This document shows, one piece after another, positions 1 to 9,158 of a DNA stretch of 64,000 nt (positions within the stretch are counted from its first letter, which is position 1; each line of letters opens with the position of its first letter). Origin of the DNA: Fusibacter paucivorans. GTDB taxonomy: Bacteria; Bacillota; Clostridia; Peptostreptococcales; Acidaminobacteraceae. Below the pieces are notes generated by a model. That model ran no database searches. It was not told the DNA's origin and saw nothing but the letters and a program-made list of their open reading frames with translations. The position numbers and the translations under genes are program-made. Where the stretch lies: positions 47,684 to 111,683 of the forward strand of contig NZ_JAHBCL010000015.1 of the NCBI RefSeq assembly GCF_018390735.1. Direction: 5' to 3'.

Positions 1-1049
1 GTGCTGCCTGATTTTGCAATTGAATCACCTTTTGAAACGGCATCCCCCACTGCGACGAGCAAGCTGTTATTATGTGCGTACAATGTCGAATAGCCTCCGC
101 CGTGATCAATAATCACAACTTTGCCATAACCGCCGTACCAGTCGGCATAAATGACTGTACCGGATTGTGCCGCGACAACCGTTGAGTTCATAGACGCAGA
201 AATATCAACCCCCGTGTGCATCGTCTCCTTTTTCGTAATCGGATGAACGCGCACGCCGAAATCAGAAGTGATAATCGTATTGCCCGGCACGGGCCACATC
301 ATCTCGCCGCCTACATATGTTTCAGAAAGTTTTAAGTTCTTGATGACATTTGTGAGCTGATTTGCTTCATCCAGCAGTTCACCTTCCGCCTCATTCAAAG
401 CGGCTTCATCTTTTTTAAGGTCTTCTTTGTAAGCTACTAAATCTTTTAGCTGAACTTCCAGTTGATCCTGTTTACTGCTTTTATCTTGAAACAACGTTTC
501 GAGCTCCTGCTTGACTGCTTCGAGTTCAGCCTTTTTTGCAATAATAGCATCGCGCTGTGCTTTTAATTCTTTTATGAGATTTTGATCGTGCGCAAGTACC
601 TTTTGAAGCATGTCAATACGACTCAAGAGATCTGAAAAATCTTCAGCACCAAACAGCACTTCGAGATAGCCGATCGTTCCCGTTTTATACATGACGCGAA
701 GCCTTGAATCCAACAAATCGTTTTTATCGGTAATTTGTGTTTCCGCAACTGCTAATTCTTCTGTCTTAACACCAATATTATCCTCTGTCTGCGCGATATC
801 CGCATCAAGTTTCTCGATCTCCCGTTCAAGCCCTTTTATGGCCTCAGTTGTGTTGACAATCTTTGTATTGGTTGTATTTTGAAGTGATTTGTTCTGACTG
901 ATGGAGGCATCAAGCGCTTCAATCTTTCCCTTTAATGTTTCCAGTTCTCGCTCTCTTTTCTTAAGTTCATCATTGTTAGACCATGCGATTGAACTCCCTA
1001 GAATGATCAGTGAAAGCAATATGACTAAAATTTTTCGCCATCTCATCAT
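1..1049 (-). CDS. M23-family murein hydrolase / FtsEX-linked peptidoglycan hydrolase factor (3' end cut by window edge)
   Basis: About 349 residues are visible, read from an ATG at 1049. The N-terminus (MRWRKILVILLSLIILG) is a signal anchor. A long charged coiled-coil region follows (roughly residues 30-230), then a LytM/M23 domain with the HTGVDI metal motif and the downstream LYAH motif. The reading runs off the left edge just after KSGS, before the GxHLHFE motif that normally closes the M23 active site, so the gene is truncated by the window. It lies 10 bp downstream of ftsX in the same operon, the usual position for an EnvC/PcsB-type hydrolase or activator governed by FtsEX during septal wall splitting. 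All expected motifs are present as far as the edge. Whether it cleaves peptidoglycan itself or only activates another hydrolase cannot be told without the last motif. Confidence 0.85.
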   Translation of the reverse strand, partial: MMRWRKILVILLSLIILGSSIAWSNNDELKKRERELETLKGKIEALDASISQNKSLQNTTNTKIVNTTEAIKGLEREIEKLDADIAQTEDNIGVKTEELAVAETQITDKNDLLDSRLRVMYKTGTIGYLEVLFGAEDFSDLLSRIDMLQKVLAHDQNLIKELKAQRDAIIAKKAELEAVKQELETLFQDKSSKQDQLEVQLKDLVAYKEDLKKDEAALNEAEGELLDEANQLTNVIKNLKLSETYVGGEMMWPVPGNTIITSDFGVRVHPITKKETMHTGVDISASMNSTVVAAQSGTVIYADWYGGYGKVVIIDHGGGYSTLYAHNNSLLVAVGDAVSKGDSIAKSGS

Positions 1050-1059
1050 GTTATGCCCC

Positions 1060-1953
1060 CTAGACATTTAAATACTTGCGCATCGACCAGATACTGCCGA
1101 GCGCACCAATCCCTGCGCCAATAATAAAGAACAGAAAAATCAAATCGCCAACCAGTGCTTCCGGCTTTACAACATAGGCTGATATCAGTGCATAAAAGTC
1201 AGAATTCAACAAATCATACACATAAGTATATAAAAATTTCATTACCAAAGTGGATACCCCTGCTCCTATCATGCCGAGCAAGGTTCCCTCTGTCAGAAAA
1301 GGCCATCGTATAAACCAGTTGGTAGCACCGACGTATTTCATGATATTAATCTCACGTCGTCGTGCATTCACGGCAAGTTTAATGGTGTTATGGATAATAA
1401 ATGTTGAAATCGCAATGAGCACAAACATAATGATCATTCCCGCCTTGCGCATCATTTCTGTAAAGTTCAGCAGCGTTTCGACGATATCCTGATACGACTT
1501 TACTTCCTCAACACCTGGCAGCGCCGACATTGTACTTACCACTTGTGCTGAATAATAAATATCCGTCAAGTAGACGACAAAAGAATTTGGCAGTGGATTT
1601 TCTTCCAGCCCTTCTAACAAATAGGCATTATCCTGCCAGGATTCTTTCATCTGCTCAAGTGCATCCAAACGACTTTCGTAAATAACCTGATCAACGCCTG
1701 TAATCCCTTCAATCGTCGTTTGAAGCGCTTCGCGATCTTCAGCGCTGACTTCGTCGCCAATATAAACCTGTATGGAGTTAAATTGATCTTTTGCCGACTG
1801 AGCCATCGCGTTAATGTTGATAATCAATGCAAAAATAATCCCTAATATAATCAGTGTTGCAGAAACAGATGAGATCGAAGCAACACTCATCATACGGTTT
1901 CGCCACAAGCTCTTGAGTGCTGTCTTTATTGTGAAAATGGGCTTAATCGTCAT
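1060..1953 (-). CDS. ftsX: FtsX, cell-division ABC transporter permease
   Basis: About 297 residues with the FtsX layout: a cytoplasmic N-terminus, a first membrane span (IILGIIFALIININ), a large extracellular loop of about 120 residues, then three membrane spans near the C-terminus, including the MIGAGVSTLV segment. Known role: with FtsE it transmits a cytoplasmic signal to a periseptal murein hydrolase; it is not a classical transporter. I chose the second ATG (1953) because AGGAG at 1967-1963 lies 9 nt upstream of it but only 3 nt from the ATG at 1959. The start overlaps the 3' end of ftsE by 11 bp, implying translational coupling, and the M23 gene follows 10 bp downstream. Confidence 0.93.
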   Translation of the reverse strand: MTIKPIFTIKTALKSLWRNRMMSVASISSVSATLIILGIIFALIININAMAQSAKDQFNSIQVYIGDEVSAEDREALQTTIEGITGVDQVIYESRLDALEQMKESWQDNAYLLEGLEENPLPNSFVVYLTDIYYSAQVVSTMSALPGVEEVKSYQDIVETLLNFTEMMRKAGMIIMFVLIAISTFIIHNTIKLAVNARRREINIMKYVGATNWFIRWPFLTEGTLLGMIGAGVSTLVMKFLYTYVYDLLNSDFYALISAYVVKPEALVGDLIFLFFIIGAGIGALGSIWSMRKYLNV

Positions 1954-2629
1954 ATCCATAAACTCCTATTTTATCATCTCTTGCTACGTTGCCCTTTTCA
2001 AGTGCAATGACGCGCTTGCGCATAATATCCACAATTTCCCGATCATGCGTTGCCATTAAAATCGTCGTGCCGCGGCGGTTGATGGTTCTTAAAATTTTCA
2101 TAATTTCCCAAGATGTCTCTGGGTCGAGGTTCCCCGTCGGTTCATCTGCAATAAGAATCGGAGGATTATTAATCATAGCGCGTGCAATGGAGACGCGTTG
2201 CTGCTCGCCGCCTGAAAGCTGGTTGGGGTAGACGTTGCCTTTTCCCATTAAACCAACCAATGCTAGAATCATGGGGACTTGTTTTCGAATAATTCGCTGA
2301 TTCGTGCCAATAATCTCCATGGCAAACGCAATATTTTCGTAAACTGTTTTATTGGGCAGTAGTCTGAAATCCTGAAAGACAACGCCGACTTTCCGTCGCA
2401 AATAGGGAACACGCCTTTGATGAAGTCGTGTGATATTGGTTTGGTCAACCCATACTTTGCCGGTCGATACGTCCACTTCCTTGAGAATTGTCTTGATAAA
2501 AGTTGATTTACCTGCGCCGCTTGGACCGACGATAAAGACAAATTCTCCCTTTTCAATTTTTATGTTAACATTATCCAGCGCCATGACACCATTGTCATAC
2601 TTCTTGGATACATTCTGAAATTCAATCAT
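1943..2629 (-). CDS. ftsE: FtsE, cell-division ABC transporter ATPase
   Basis: A 228-residue ABC ATPase of standard FtsE length. The Walker [10 protein letters not shown] is at about residue 36, the signature LSGGEQQR at about 139, Walker [13 protein letters not shown] at about 159, and the switch histidine in MATHD at about 194. The N-terminus [14 protein letters not shown] is typical of FtsE. It powers FtsX at the septum. AGGAG six bases upstream supports the ATG at 2629. It is the first gene of the ftsE-ftsX-M23 operon and is divergent from the cyclo-ligase gene at 2863; a shared upstream region of about 230 bp (2630-2862) carries promoter-like AT-rich stretches. Confidence 0.95.
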   Translation of the reverse strand: MIEFQNVSKKYDNGVMALDNVNIKIEKGEFVFIVGPSGAGKSTFIKTILKEVDVSTGKVWVDQTNITRLHQRRVPYLRRKVGVVFQDFRLLPNKTVYENIAFAMEIIGTNQRIIRKQVPMILALVGLMGKGNVYPNQLSGGEQQRVSIARAMINNPPILIADEPTGNLDPETSWEIMKILRTINRRGTTILMATHDREIVDIMRKRVIALEKGNVARDDKIGVYGYDD

Positions 2630-2862
2630 AAGTTGCTCCTAATCTAAGCAAAGTTTTATCGAAAAAAATTGCATACTGTCCCTAAGTTGGCCTTTCATCA
2701 ATATGTATTGAATTCCCGTCTTAAGAAGGTGATGCGTATTACAGCGAAAGAACTATAATTTGAATGATGCAATTTTCTTATCTACTAACTATTATACCTG
2801 TATTTTCGGCATTTTTAATAGTATAATTATTAAATAAATATTACACGAACGGAGTGCTGAGA
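2630..2862. promoter_or_regulatory. Divergent intergenic region between ftsE and the first 5-formyl-THF cyclo-ligase gene
   Basis: AT-rich spacer between divergent genes. On the + strand, TATAAT occurs at 2754-2759 and 2822-2827. The second lies about 35 bp before the ATG at 2863 and is the better -10 candidate, although no good -35 partner is visible. GGAG at 2851-2854 is the ribosome binding site. I see no riboswitch and no small RNA with recognisable features. Confidence 0.4.
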
Positions 2863-3438
2863 ATGGATAAAAAGCAATTGCGTCAACAGGTTATCACGGC
2901 TCGAAATTCACTTGACGTCGAAAGACGTCTTGCATTGAGTAAGCAAATTCAGCAGAAAGTACTTAGTTTACCCGCCTTCAAGTTTGCACGTGCCGCAGCA
3001 GGCTTTGTCGATTTTCGCAATGAAGTCTATATGCGACCAATTTTAGAATCTATACTGCAAGCGAATATGCCGTTAATGCTGCCAAGAATCAGCGATGACG
3101 GCAAGCAAATGATTTTCTATCAAGTCAATACCCTGGAACATTTGAAAACAAGTCGTTTGGGGATTAAGGAACCCGATCCCAGCCGTTGTGAATTAGGTGA
3201 CCCTCAGCAGCTCTCCATCGTGCTGACGCCAGGTGTTGCCTTTACGCAAGACGGTTATCGCCTCGGTTATGGCGGTGGGTATTACGATCGCTTTTTCCAA
3301 ACGATTAGTGAAGATGTTCAACGGGTCGGCCTTGCTTTTGAACTGCAAATGCTCCCGGAAATACCGCATGAATCCCATGATATTCGCGTTCATTGTGTCG
3401 TTACGGAGCAGCATATTTATGAAGTTTCTTTTAAGTAA
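2863..3438 (+). CDS. 5-formyltetrahydrofolate cyclo-ligase, copy 1 (MTHFS/YgfA family)
   Basis: A 191-residue protein of normal family length. It converts 5-formyl-THF plus ATP to 5,10-methenyl-THF, rescuing folate trapped as the storage form. Family signatures are GFVDFRNEV (about residue 48), PLMLPRISDDG, TPGVAFTQDGYRLGYGGG (about 126-143) and YYDRF. I chose the ATG at 2863 rather than the in-frame GTG at 2854: GGAG sits 8 nt before the ATG, and the product then begins MDKKQLRQ exactly as in its paralog at 21477. The two copies are roughly 60 percent identical by eye and have the same length. It stands alone on the + strand, divergent from ftsE and convergent with the hydrogenase operon. 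Confidence 0.92.
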   Translation: MDKKQLRQQVITARNSLDVERRLALSKQIQQKVLSLPAFKFARAAAGFVDFRNEVYMRPILESILQANMPLMLPRISDDGKQMIFYQVNTLEHLKTSRLGIKEPDPSRCELGDPQQLSIVLTPGVAFTQDGYRLGYGGGYYDRFFQTISEDVQRVGLAFELQMLPEIPHESHDIRVHCVVTEQHIYEVSFK

Positions 3439-3473
3439 TCCTTTTGTAAATGATACCTTATCGATGAATCGGC

Positions 3474-3503
3474 GAGGACAGTGATTAACGAATCACTGTC
3501 CTC
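3474..3503. terminator. Perfect inverted repeat between convergent genes
   Basis: GAGGACAGTGATT and AATCACTGTCCTC form a 13-bp perfect stem around a 4-nt AACG loop. It lies 35 bp after the cyclo-ligase stop and 66 bp from the 3' end of the convergent hydrogenase gene. The U-tract is weak on both sides, so a bidirectional terminator is likely but not certain. Confidence 0.6.
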
Positions 3504-3569
3504 ATTTAAACCTGTCTATCATCTTTTAAATACTTAAGGGAATGATGAAATGCCCATGCTTAACTGGCA

Positions 3570-5354
3570 TTATTTTCTGCTCATGGCAATATTAATTGCA
3601 ATTGCCTTAACCATTTCTTGCGACTTATAGGCAGCCTTATGATGCCAATTTTCATCTGTGTGCAGTAAGGCATGTGCTTTTGCCCCCAGCGGCTTGCCTA
3701 AGAAATCTCGATAAAGCGTTAAAACTGCTTCATTTTCGTGGGAATAACGTATTGCAGCGCGTTGATCAATTAACCACAATTGCTCACCTCTTGCTTCGGC
3801 ACATTCCATCGCTTCGTGTATCGGCTGTCCACCGCCGCCTGCACAGCCACCCGGGCACGCCATCACTTCCACAAAATCATAAGCTGCTTCACCTTTTGAA
3901 ACCGCTTCCATAAGTGCTTTTGCATTTCCCAATCCCGATACGACGGCTACGCGTATTTGGCCAAAACTTGGTATTGTAAAGGTTGCCTCTTTCCAGCCTT
4001 TTATCCCTCTAACGACATTAAAAGCATCCGCATCGGCGTTTTTCCCTTCGATAAGGTAGTAAGCACTTCGCAATGCAGCATCCATCACGCCTCCTGATGC
4101 ACCAAAGATAACACCGGCACCCGTACTGCTTCCTAAAGGCGAATCAAACGGCTGACTGTCAATTTGATTGATGTTAACGTGCTGTGCTTTCATCAATCTG
4201 ATCAGCTCACGCGTCGTCAATATGACATCAACATCTAAATCGCCGCATGCCGATCGCATATTTTCCAGCTTATTTTCTTCTTTTTTGGCAATACACGGCA
4301 TAATGGAAATCACCATCATCTTATGCGGATCAATACCGGATGTGTCGGAAAAATAACTTTTGGTTACTGCACCAAACATCTGCTGAGGACTCTTTACCGT
4401 CGACAGTGCATCATTGAACAACGGGTACTGTTGCTTTAAAAATTTAACCCACGCCGGGCAGCACGAGGTAAACATTGGCCATTGATGTGATTCTTTATCC
4501 TGCAAACGCTCAAGAAGCTCCGATCCCTCTTCCAAAATGGTTAAATCCGCAGCAAAATTCGTGTCAAATACATAGTCAAAGCCCATAGCTTTTAAAATCC
4601 CAACCATTTTCTCAGTCGACATCTCAGTTTCGGAAAGACCCATTCCTTCAGCCCACGCAACACGGACAGCAGGTGCTACTTGAATAATAGTCGTCGTTTC
4701 CGGATCTGCAAGTGCTCGCCTTACCGCAGCTGTATCATCGCGTTCATGAAGCGCTCCCGTCGGGCAATGTGTTACGCACTGGCCGCAATAAGTGCAATCC
4801 GTGTCACTGAGCACAGCTGTCGGTATCCCAATGGTCGAACGTCCGCCTGAACCAAATACCTGCCAGATATGCATTTCCTGAATCTTGTCGCAAACCTGCA
4901 CACAACGCATACACTGAATACACTTCTCAGTCTCTTTTACAAATGGCGCAAGCGAATCCCACGAACCGGTCCGCGGTTCAACTGGAAAGGGTATCGTTAA
5001 TATCCCCAGATCACCTGCCAAATTTTGAAGTTCACAATTGCCGTTTCGAAGACAAAGTGCACATTGGCAGTCATGCTGAGACAGTAAAAGTTCTACATTT
5101 ATTCGCCTTGCCTTTTGAACGCGCATCGTGTTTGTAAAAACGCGCATCCCCTCCTGAATCTTCGTTGCACAAGCCGGTACTAGGTGATCTAATCCTTCAA
5201 TTTCCACCACGCAGACACGGCAGGCAGCAATCTCGTTAATATTCTCAAGATAACAAAGACTGGGGATGTGAATAGCAGCAGCTCTCGCCGCACTTAAAAT
5301 TGTCATATCTGCTTCTGCCGTTATGATGTGTCCATCAATTTCAACCGTTACCAT
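3570..5354 (-). CDS. [FeFe] hydrogenase catalytic subunit (HydA/HndD-type, multi-cluster)
   Basis: A 594-residue hydrogenase. It opens with a plant-type 2Fe-2S domain (CRVCVVEIEG, about 46-55), followed by a His-Cys 4Fe-4S region (HDCQCALC, about 94-101) and two further 4Fe-4S motifs (CIQCMRCVQVC, and CTYCGQCVTHCP about 190-201). The C-terminal H-cluster domain has all three signatures: L1 TSCCPAW, L2 MPCIAKKEE and L3 EVMACPGGCAGGGGQP. The catalytic cysteines are intact, so an active H2-evolving or H2-oxidising enzyme is expected. Its start overlaps the upstream flavoprotein gene by 7 bp, which implies a complex of the two products. In HydDB-style schemes this neighbourhood (GltD-like partner) resembles the glutamate-synthase-linked group A2; that placement is from gene context only. 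Maturases HydE, HydF and HydG are not in the window. Confidence 0.93.
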   Translation of the reverse strand: MVTVEIDGHIITAEADMTILSAARAAAIHIPSLCYLENINEIAACRVCVVEIEGLDHLVPACATKIQEGMRVFTNTMRVQKARRINVELLLSQHDCQCALCLRNGNCELQNLAGDLGILTIPFPVEPRTGSWDSLAPFVKETEKCIQCMRCVQVCDKIQEMHIWQVFGSGGRSTIGIPTAVLSDTDCTYCGQCVTHCPTGALHERDDTAAVRRALADPETTTIIQVAPAVRVAWAEGMGLSETEMSTEKMVGILKAMGFDYVFDTNFAADLTILEEGSELLERLQDKESHQWPMFTSCCPAWVKFLKQQYPLFNDALSTVKSPQQMFGAVTKSYFSDTSGIDPHKMMVISIMPCIAKKEENKLENMRSACGDLDVDVILTTRELIRLMKAQHVNINQIDSQPFDSPLGSSTGAGVIFGASGGVMDAALRSAYYLIEGKNADADAFNVVRGIKGWKEATFTIPSFGQIRVAVVSGLGNAKALMEAVSKGEAAYDFVEVMACPGGCAGGGGQPIHEAMECAEARGEQLWLIDQRAAIRYSHENEAVLTLYRDFLGKPLGAKAHALLHTDENWHHKAAYKSQEMVKAIAINIAMSRK

Positions 5355-7186
5355 TTGACTTGTCTCCCCCCTTTAAAACTACCATAGCCATAACAATCAC
5401 AGCGCAGACATCGCGATGTTTCCTGTTTTATTTCTCGTTCAGACATCTCACATACGATGCTGCTAAAATCATTTTTGCGTTCTGCTGCATGACGATGGGC
5501 AATTGTCGATCTGCCGCATGGCGGCCGATTGATAAGATGGGGCTGTGGAATAGCGATCTCTGAAGTAATCTGATGTTCATAGCCCAAATAACTGTCAATA
5601 TTTGCAGCTGCTGTCTTACCCGCTGCAATGGCTTTGATGACCGTTTCCGGCCCCGTCACACAATCACCGCCAGCAAAAACACCGCTAAGATTGCCAACAC
5701 GACCGGCAGCATCGGTTTGAATGCGACTGCCATTCATTTTATCTGCCGCATGATCGCCCTTTAATGGCTCAATTGCCTGTCCAACGGCAATTAAGACAAT
5801 ATCAGCGGGAATGCGTTTTTCACTCAGCGAAGCTTCGGTTGGTTTCGGCCTTCCACCACGATCAACATAACTGATCATTTGGGGTTGTACAATCAGTGCA
5901 ACTGCCGAATCATCCTCATTCGTTTCAATCGCAACTGGTGCTTGCAGTGTCTCCAGTATAACGCCTTCAGCCACTGCTCCCTCAATTTCTTCTGCCAAAG
6001 CAGTCATATCTTCCTGACGGCGTCGATAAACACAGGATACGCGTTCTGCGCCAAGCCTAACAGCTGTTCGTGCACAATCCATTGCCACATTGCCGCCGCC
6101 GATTACAGCTACTTTCATACCGCTAAAATTCGGCATTTGACCATCACCAATTTGTCTTAACATCGTCACTGCTGAATAGACGCCACGCGCATCTTCACCT
6201 AGAATACCCAGCTGTTTCCCTGCATGCGTACCTATTGAAATATACAGCGCGTCAAAAGACTGCTTTAAATCTTCCATAGACAACTGTCTGCCAACCTCAA
6301 AACTGGTTTTAACCTGAACACCCAAAGAAAGAATCGTGTAAATATCCGAATCTAACTTTTCTCTCGGCAATCGATAACTGGGAATGCCATAGCGAAGCAT
6401 CCCGCCAAGCTGCGTCCTTTTTTCGAAGATCGTCACTTGATGCCCCATGAGCCTCAAATAGTAGGCCGCTGTCAAACCAGCTGGCCCTCCACCAATAACT
6501 GCAACTCTCTTATTGGTTTTATTTTCAGGCATAGGTGCCGGTACATCGCCGGCATAATCCACTGCAGCTTTTTTAATGCCTCTAATATTGACAGCGCTAT
6601 CAATAATATTTCTTCGACAATGCGCTTCGCATGGGTTCTCACAAATATAGGCGCAGACAGTGGGAAAAGGATTATCTTTTCGAATTAATCGGATGGCATC
6701 TTCATATCGCTCTGCTTCCACAAGTGCAATATACCCTGGAATATCGACATTTGCCGGACAAGCCGATACACACGGAATCGCCTGTTTGAAATCGCCGCTG
6801 CAGTGACCGGTCATAATATGTGATAAATAATCACTTGCAAATCCTCTGACACCTAAAAATACTTGTTTAGCTGCTTCTGCGCCAATGACGCAGTCCGCCG
6901 TATCCATAATGACCATGGCGAGCTCTTCAATTCTTTCGAGATCTGACGCCTCCCCCTTGCCATCCAGTATCGCCCTTATCATTGATGCCAACTGCTGCAA
7001 ACCAATGCGGCACGGCACACATTTGCCGCAACTTTGCGCGTGGCAAAGCGTTAACAGATTCAAAGCCACATCAACGGGGCACGCGCCAGAGATGCTCGTT
7101 GCCAGTCGACGTTCAACATCCTCATAAAGCATTTCGAGCACCTCTTGTGAATGGCTCTTATTTTGCAAAGTCAACCTATCCAACAT
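5348..7186 (-). CDS. NuoF C-terminal Fe-S domain fused to a GltD-like NAD(P)H-binding flavoprotein (hydrogenase partner)
   Basis: About 612 residues. Residues 1-130 match only the C-terminal Fe-S part of NuoF/HydB (SCGKCVPCRIGLQQL, then a further Cys in ADCVIGAE); the FMN/NADH-binding half of NuoF is absent. The rest is a GltD-like oxidoreductase: Cys-rich double Fe-S domain (PCVSACPANVDIPG, CAYICENPCEAHC), FAD-binding VAVIGGGPAGLTAAYYL, a second NAD(P)-binding VAVIGGGNVAMDCARTA, and a GDCVTGPETVIKAIAAGK closing motif. The extreme C-terminus adds another cysteine pair (CLRCDC). It probably passes electrons between NAD(P)H and the hydrogenase encoded downstream with a 7-bp overlap. I start it at 7186 (GGAAGG 5 nt upstream) rather than the GTG at 7204. 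It is first in the operon, behind a Rex-like site. Confidence 0.85.
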   Translation of the reverse strand: MLDRLTLQNKSHSQEVLEMLYEDVERRLATSISGACPVDVALNLLTLCHAQSCGKCVPCRIGLQQLASMIRAILDGKGEASDLERIEELAMVIMDTADCVIGAEAAKQVFLGVRGFASDYLSHIMTGHCSGDFKQAIPCVSACPANVDIPGYIALVEAERYEDAIRLIRKDNPFPTVCAYICENPCEAHCRRNIIDSAVNIRGIKKAAVDYAGDVPAPMPENKTNKRVAVIGGGPAGLTAAYYLRLMGHQVTIFEKRTQLGGMLRYGIPSYRLPREKLDSDIYTILSLGVQVKTSFEVGRQLSMEDLKQSFDALYISIGTHAGKQLGILGEDARGVYSAVTMLRQIGDGQMPNFSGMKVAVIGGGNVAMDCARTAVRLGAERVSCVYRRRQEDMTALAEEIEGAVAEGVILETLQAPVAIETNEDDSAVALIVQPQMISYVDRGGRPKPTEASLSEKRIPADIVLIAVGQAIEPLKGDHAADKMNGSRIQTDAAGRVGNLSGVFAGGDCVTGPETVIKAIAAGKTAAANIDSYLGYEHQITSEIAIPQPHLINRPPCGRSTIAHRHAAERKNDFSSIVCEMSEREIKQETSRCLRCDCYGYGSFKGGRQVKW

Positions 7187-7255
7187 TTTGTCCTTCCTAA
7201 TCACATTAACTTAAAATTACCTATAGGTCCATTTTTCAATCTTTATAGACATTTA

Positions 7256-7273
7256 TTGTTACTTATTTCACAA
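7256..7273. promoter_or_regulatory. Candidate Rex (redox repressor) operator upstream of the hydrogenase operon
   Basis: TTGTTACTTATTTCACAA matches the 18-bp Rex consensus TTGTTAAnnnnTTAACAA at all but one position in each half-site. It lies about 70 bp upstream of the flavoprotein start. Rex is an NADH/NAD+-sensing repressor of hydrogenase and fermentation genes in Bacillota, so the location fits. No rex gene is in the window. Confidence 0.55.
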
Positions 7274-7364
7274 TAATTTTGTGCGCACGAATCCCCCGTA
7301 AAAGACAAACCATACGCCTTTACGTTTTCTCAATTATTTATAAAATGGTTGGACATGCTTTACG

Positions 7365-8627
7365 TTATGTTTTTTCGAATTGCGCACGTATACTCCCAAC
7401 CATGTAGAGTGACCCAAGAGCACAAGTATCCCATCCCATTGCCAAAGCCATCTCAACACCGCTTTCGACGTTAGATGCCTCTAAAACACTGCCGTCAAAG
7501 ACACTTGAAATGTGTTTTTGAAGCAAGTGGGAATGCAGCGCGCGTTCATTCTCAGGTGTAACACAAATAAAGCGCTCTGCATGCGGCAAGATCAATTCGA
7601 TCATCTCTCGATAGTCTTTATCTGCCATGACACCGATTAAAAACGTTGCTTTTCCATTTGGGAAATAAATCTTCAGACTATCCAGCACAGCCTTAATGCC
7701 ATTGACATTATGAGCGCCGTCTATAACAAACATCGGTTTTTGGCTCATTTGTTCAAATCTACCCGGCCACCGAACCATTTCAAGGCCGTTTTTAACAGCT
7801 GTCTCTGTAATCTTATAGCCCCTTGTCTTTAAGATGCTAATCGTTTCAATGGCCAATGATGCATTGATGAGTTGAAACGATCCCAGCAGCGGTATTTTTA
7901 ATTGCCTGAATACACCGTAATCAAAACATTGTTTATCTACCTGCCATACACTTTGATGAATTGCCGTCTTTGATACGACGGTCAATGGTGCATCGTGCAA
8001 AGCACACGCCTTCTTCACAACATTCATCGCCGCTTCCGATTGTTCCAAGGCAACGACCGGCGTCTGCCGACGAATAATCCCAGCTTTTTCACCTGCAATC
8101 TTTGAAAGCGTATCACCGAGCACAGCCGTATGATCTTTTGCAATCTGCGTGATCACCGAGACCTCTGTTTCTTTTATGATATTGGTAGCATCCATTCTGC
8201 CGCCCAATCCCACTTCCAAAACAATAAAATCACAGGCCATTGTCTTAAAGTATACAAAAGCGATAGCCGTCATTAATTCAAATGTCGTCGGTTTATCTTG
8301 CATAACGGCTGCATGCGCTGTCACGGTCTTCACGATTTTCACAAGACTGACCTCATCAATTTCTCTGCCGTCAATGCGAATGCGCTCGTTAAATCGATTG
8401 AGTGCCGGCGACGTATAAAGGCCCGTTTTATAACCGTCTGCCGACAGAATCGCTGCGATCATCGCAGCAGTAGAACCCTTGCCATTTGTTCCCGCTACAT
8501 GGATATAGCGCAAGCCGTCCTGAGGATCGCCGAGCGCGTGCATCAGGGTCTGTATGCGTTCCAGCCCCAGTCGGCTTCCCGGCGATGTATAGGCTTCTAA
8601 AGATGCAGCAGCTTCTAAAACGGTCAT
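7365..8627 (-). CDS. folC: Folylpolyglutamate synthase / dihydrofolate synthase
   Basis: A 420-residue Mur-ligase-family enzyme of normal FolC length. The ATP-binding P-loop reads HVAGTNGKGSTAAMIA (about 43-58), with the SPALNRFNERIRIDG motif (about 78-92) and the LEVGLGGRMDATNII metal/substrate motif (about 142-156). FVIDGAHN marks the C-terminal domain. It adds glutamates to THF so that the cofactor is retained in the cell. Its ATG overlaps the folT stop by 4 bp (ATGA), so import and retention of folate are translationally coupled, both under the upstream THF riboswitch. Confidence 0.93.
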   Translation of the reverse strand: MTVLEAAASLEAYTSPGSRLGLERIQTLMHALGDPQDGLRYIHVAGTNGKGSTAAMIAAILSADGYKTGLYTSPALNRFNERIRIDGREIDEVSLVKIVKTVTAHAAVMQDKPTTFELMTAIAFVYFKTMACDFIVLEVGLGGRMDATNIIKETEVSVITQIAKDHTAVLGDTLSKIAGEKAGIIRRQTPVVALEQSEAAMNVVKKACALHDAPLTVVSKTAIHQSVWQVDKQCFDYGVFRQLKIPLLGSFQLINASLAIETISILKTRGYKITETAVKNGLEMVRWPGRFEQMSQKPMFVIDGAHNVNGIKAVLDSLKIYFPNGKATFLIGVMADKDYREMIELILPHAERFICVTPENERALHSHLLQKHISSVFDGSVLEASNVESGVEMALAMGWDTCALGSLYMVGSIRAQFEKT

Positions 8628-9151
8628 GCAGCTGCCCTTCTCTCTAAAACGCGTTCAGATGCCTTTGATACCGGCATAATCACAATGATTTGGATTGGCA
8701 CCATCAATAACACTTGAAGCAAACGCGCCGGTAATAACCCTTGGAACGGTGCACCATACAATAGTGAGATCCAATACGTATTGACAAACAAACCAAAGAC
8801 CAATTGATTAATACTAACGGCAACGAATGAACGCCATAGTGTCTGACGATGGTATAAACACAAGCCAAAAGTCATCCCCACCAAAAAGGCTGTCAATGTA
8901 AAACCTGGGAAATATGCGCCAATTGGAAATAGAATTGCACCTATAAAATCGCCTAATGCGCCAACGATCCCCGCATAAATCGGTCCTAATGCAGTCGCAG
9001 CAATAACGACCGGTATAAAACTCAATCCAATTTTCATATTCCAAACTGAGAAAGATAGAAATCGCGACAACACAATTTCCATTGCCACTAAGACACTGAG
9101 TGTCACCATCACATTCGTCGACCATTTTACGCCCATTAATCTCATTTTCAT
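8624..9151 (-). CDS. folT: Folate ECF transporter substrate-binding (S) component, FolT
   Basis: A 175-residue integral membrane protein with about six hydrophobic spans, beginning with the typical ECF-S N-terminus (ALVAMEIVLSRFLSF-type first helix) and containing FIPVVIAATALGPIYAG and a GDFIGAILFPIG segment common in folate-type S components. It binds folates outside the cell and needs the shared EcfA/A'/T module, which is not in this window. Specificity for folate is supported by the THF riboswitch immediately upstream and by the coupled folC gene downstream. GGAGG at 9166-9162 is its ribosome binding site and is part of the sequestering hairpin described separately. Confidence 0.9.
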   Translation of the reverse strand: MKMRLMGVKWSTNVMVTLSVLVAMEIVLSRFLSFSVWNMKIGLSFIPVVIAATALGPIYAGIVGALGDFIGAILFPIGAYFPGFTLTAFLVGMTFGLCLYHRQTLWRSFVAVSINQLVFGLFVNTYWISLLYGAPFQGLLPARLLQVLLMVPIQIIVIMPVSKASERVLERRAAA

Positions 9152-9158
9152 CTTATTT

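Noticed and set aside
2630..2862. A 6S RNA gene beside the first cyclo-ligase gene
   Set aside because: 6S RNA lies next to ygfA in proteobacteria, but no long bulged hairpin of the right size is apparent here.
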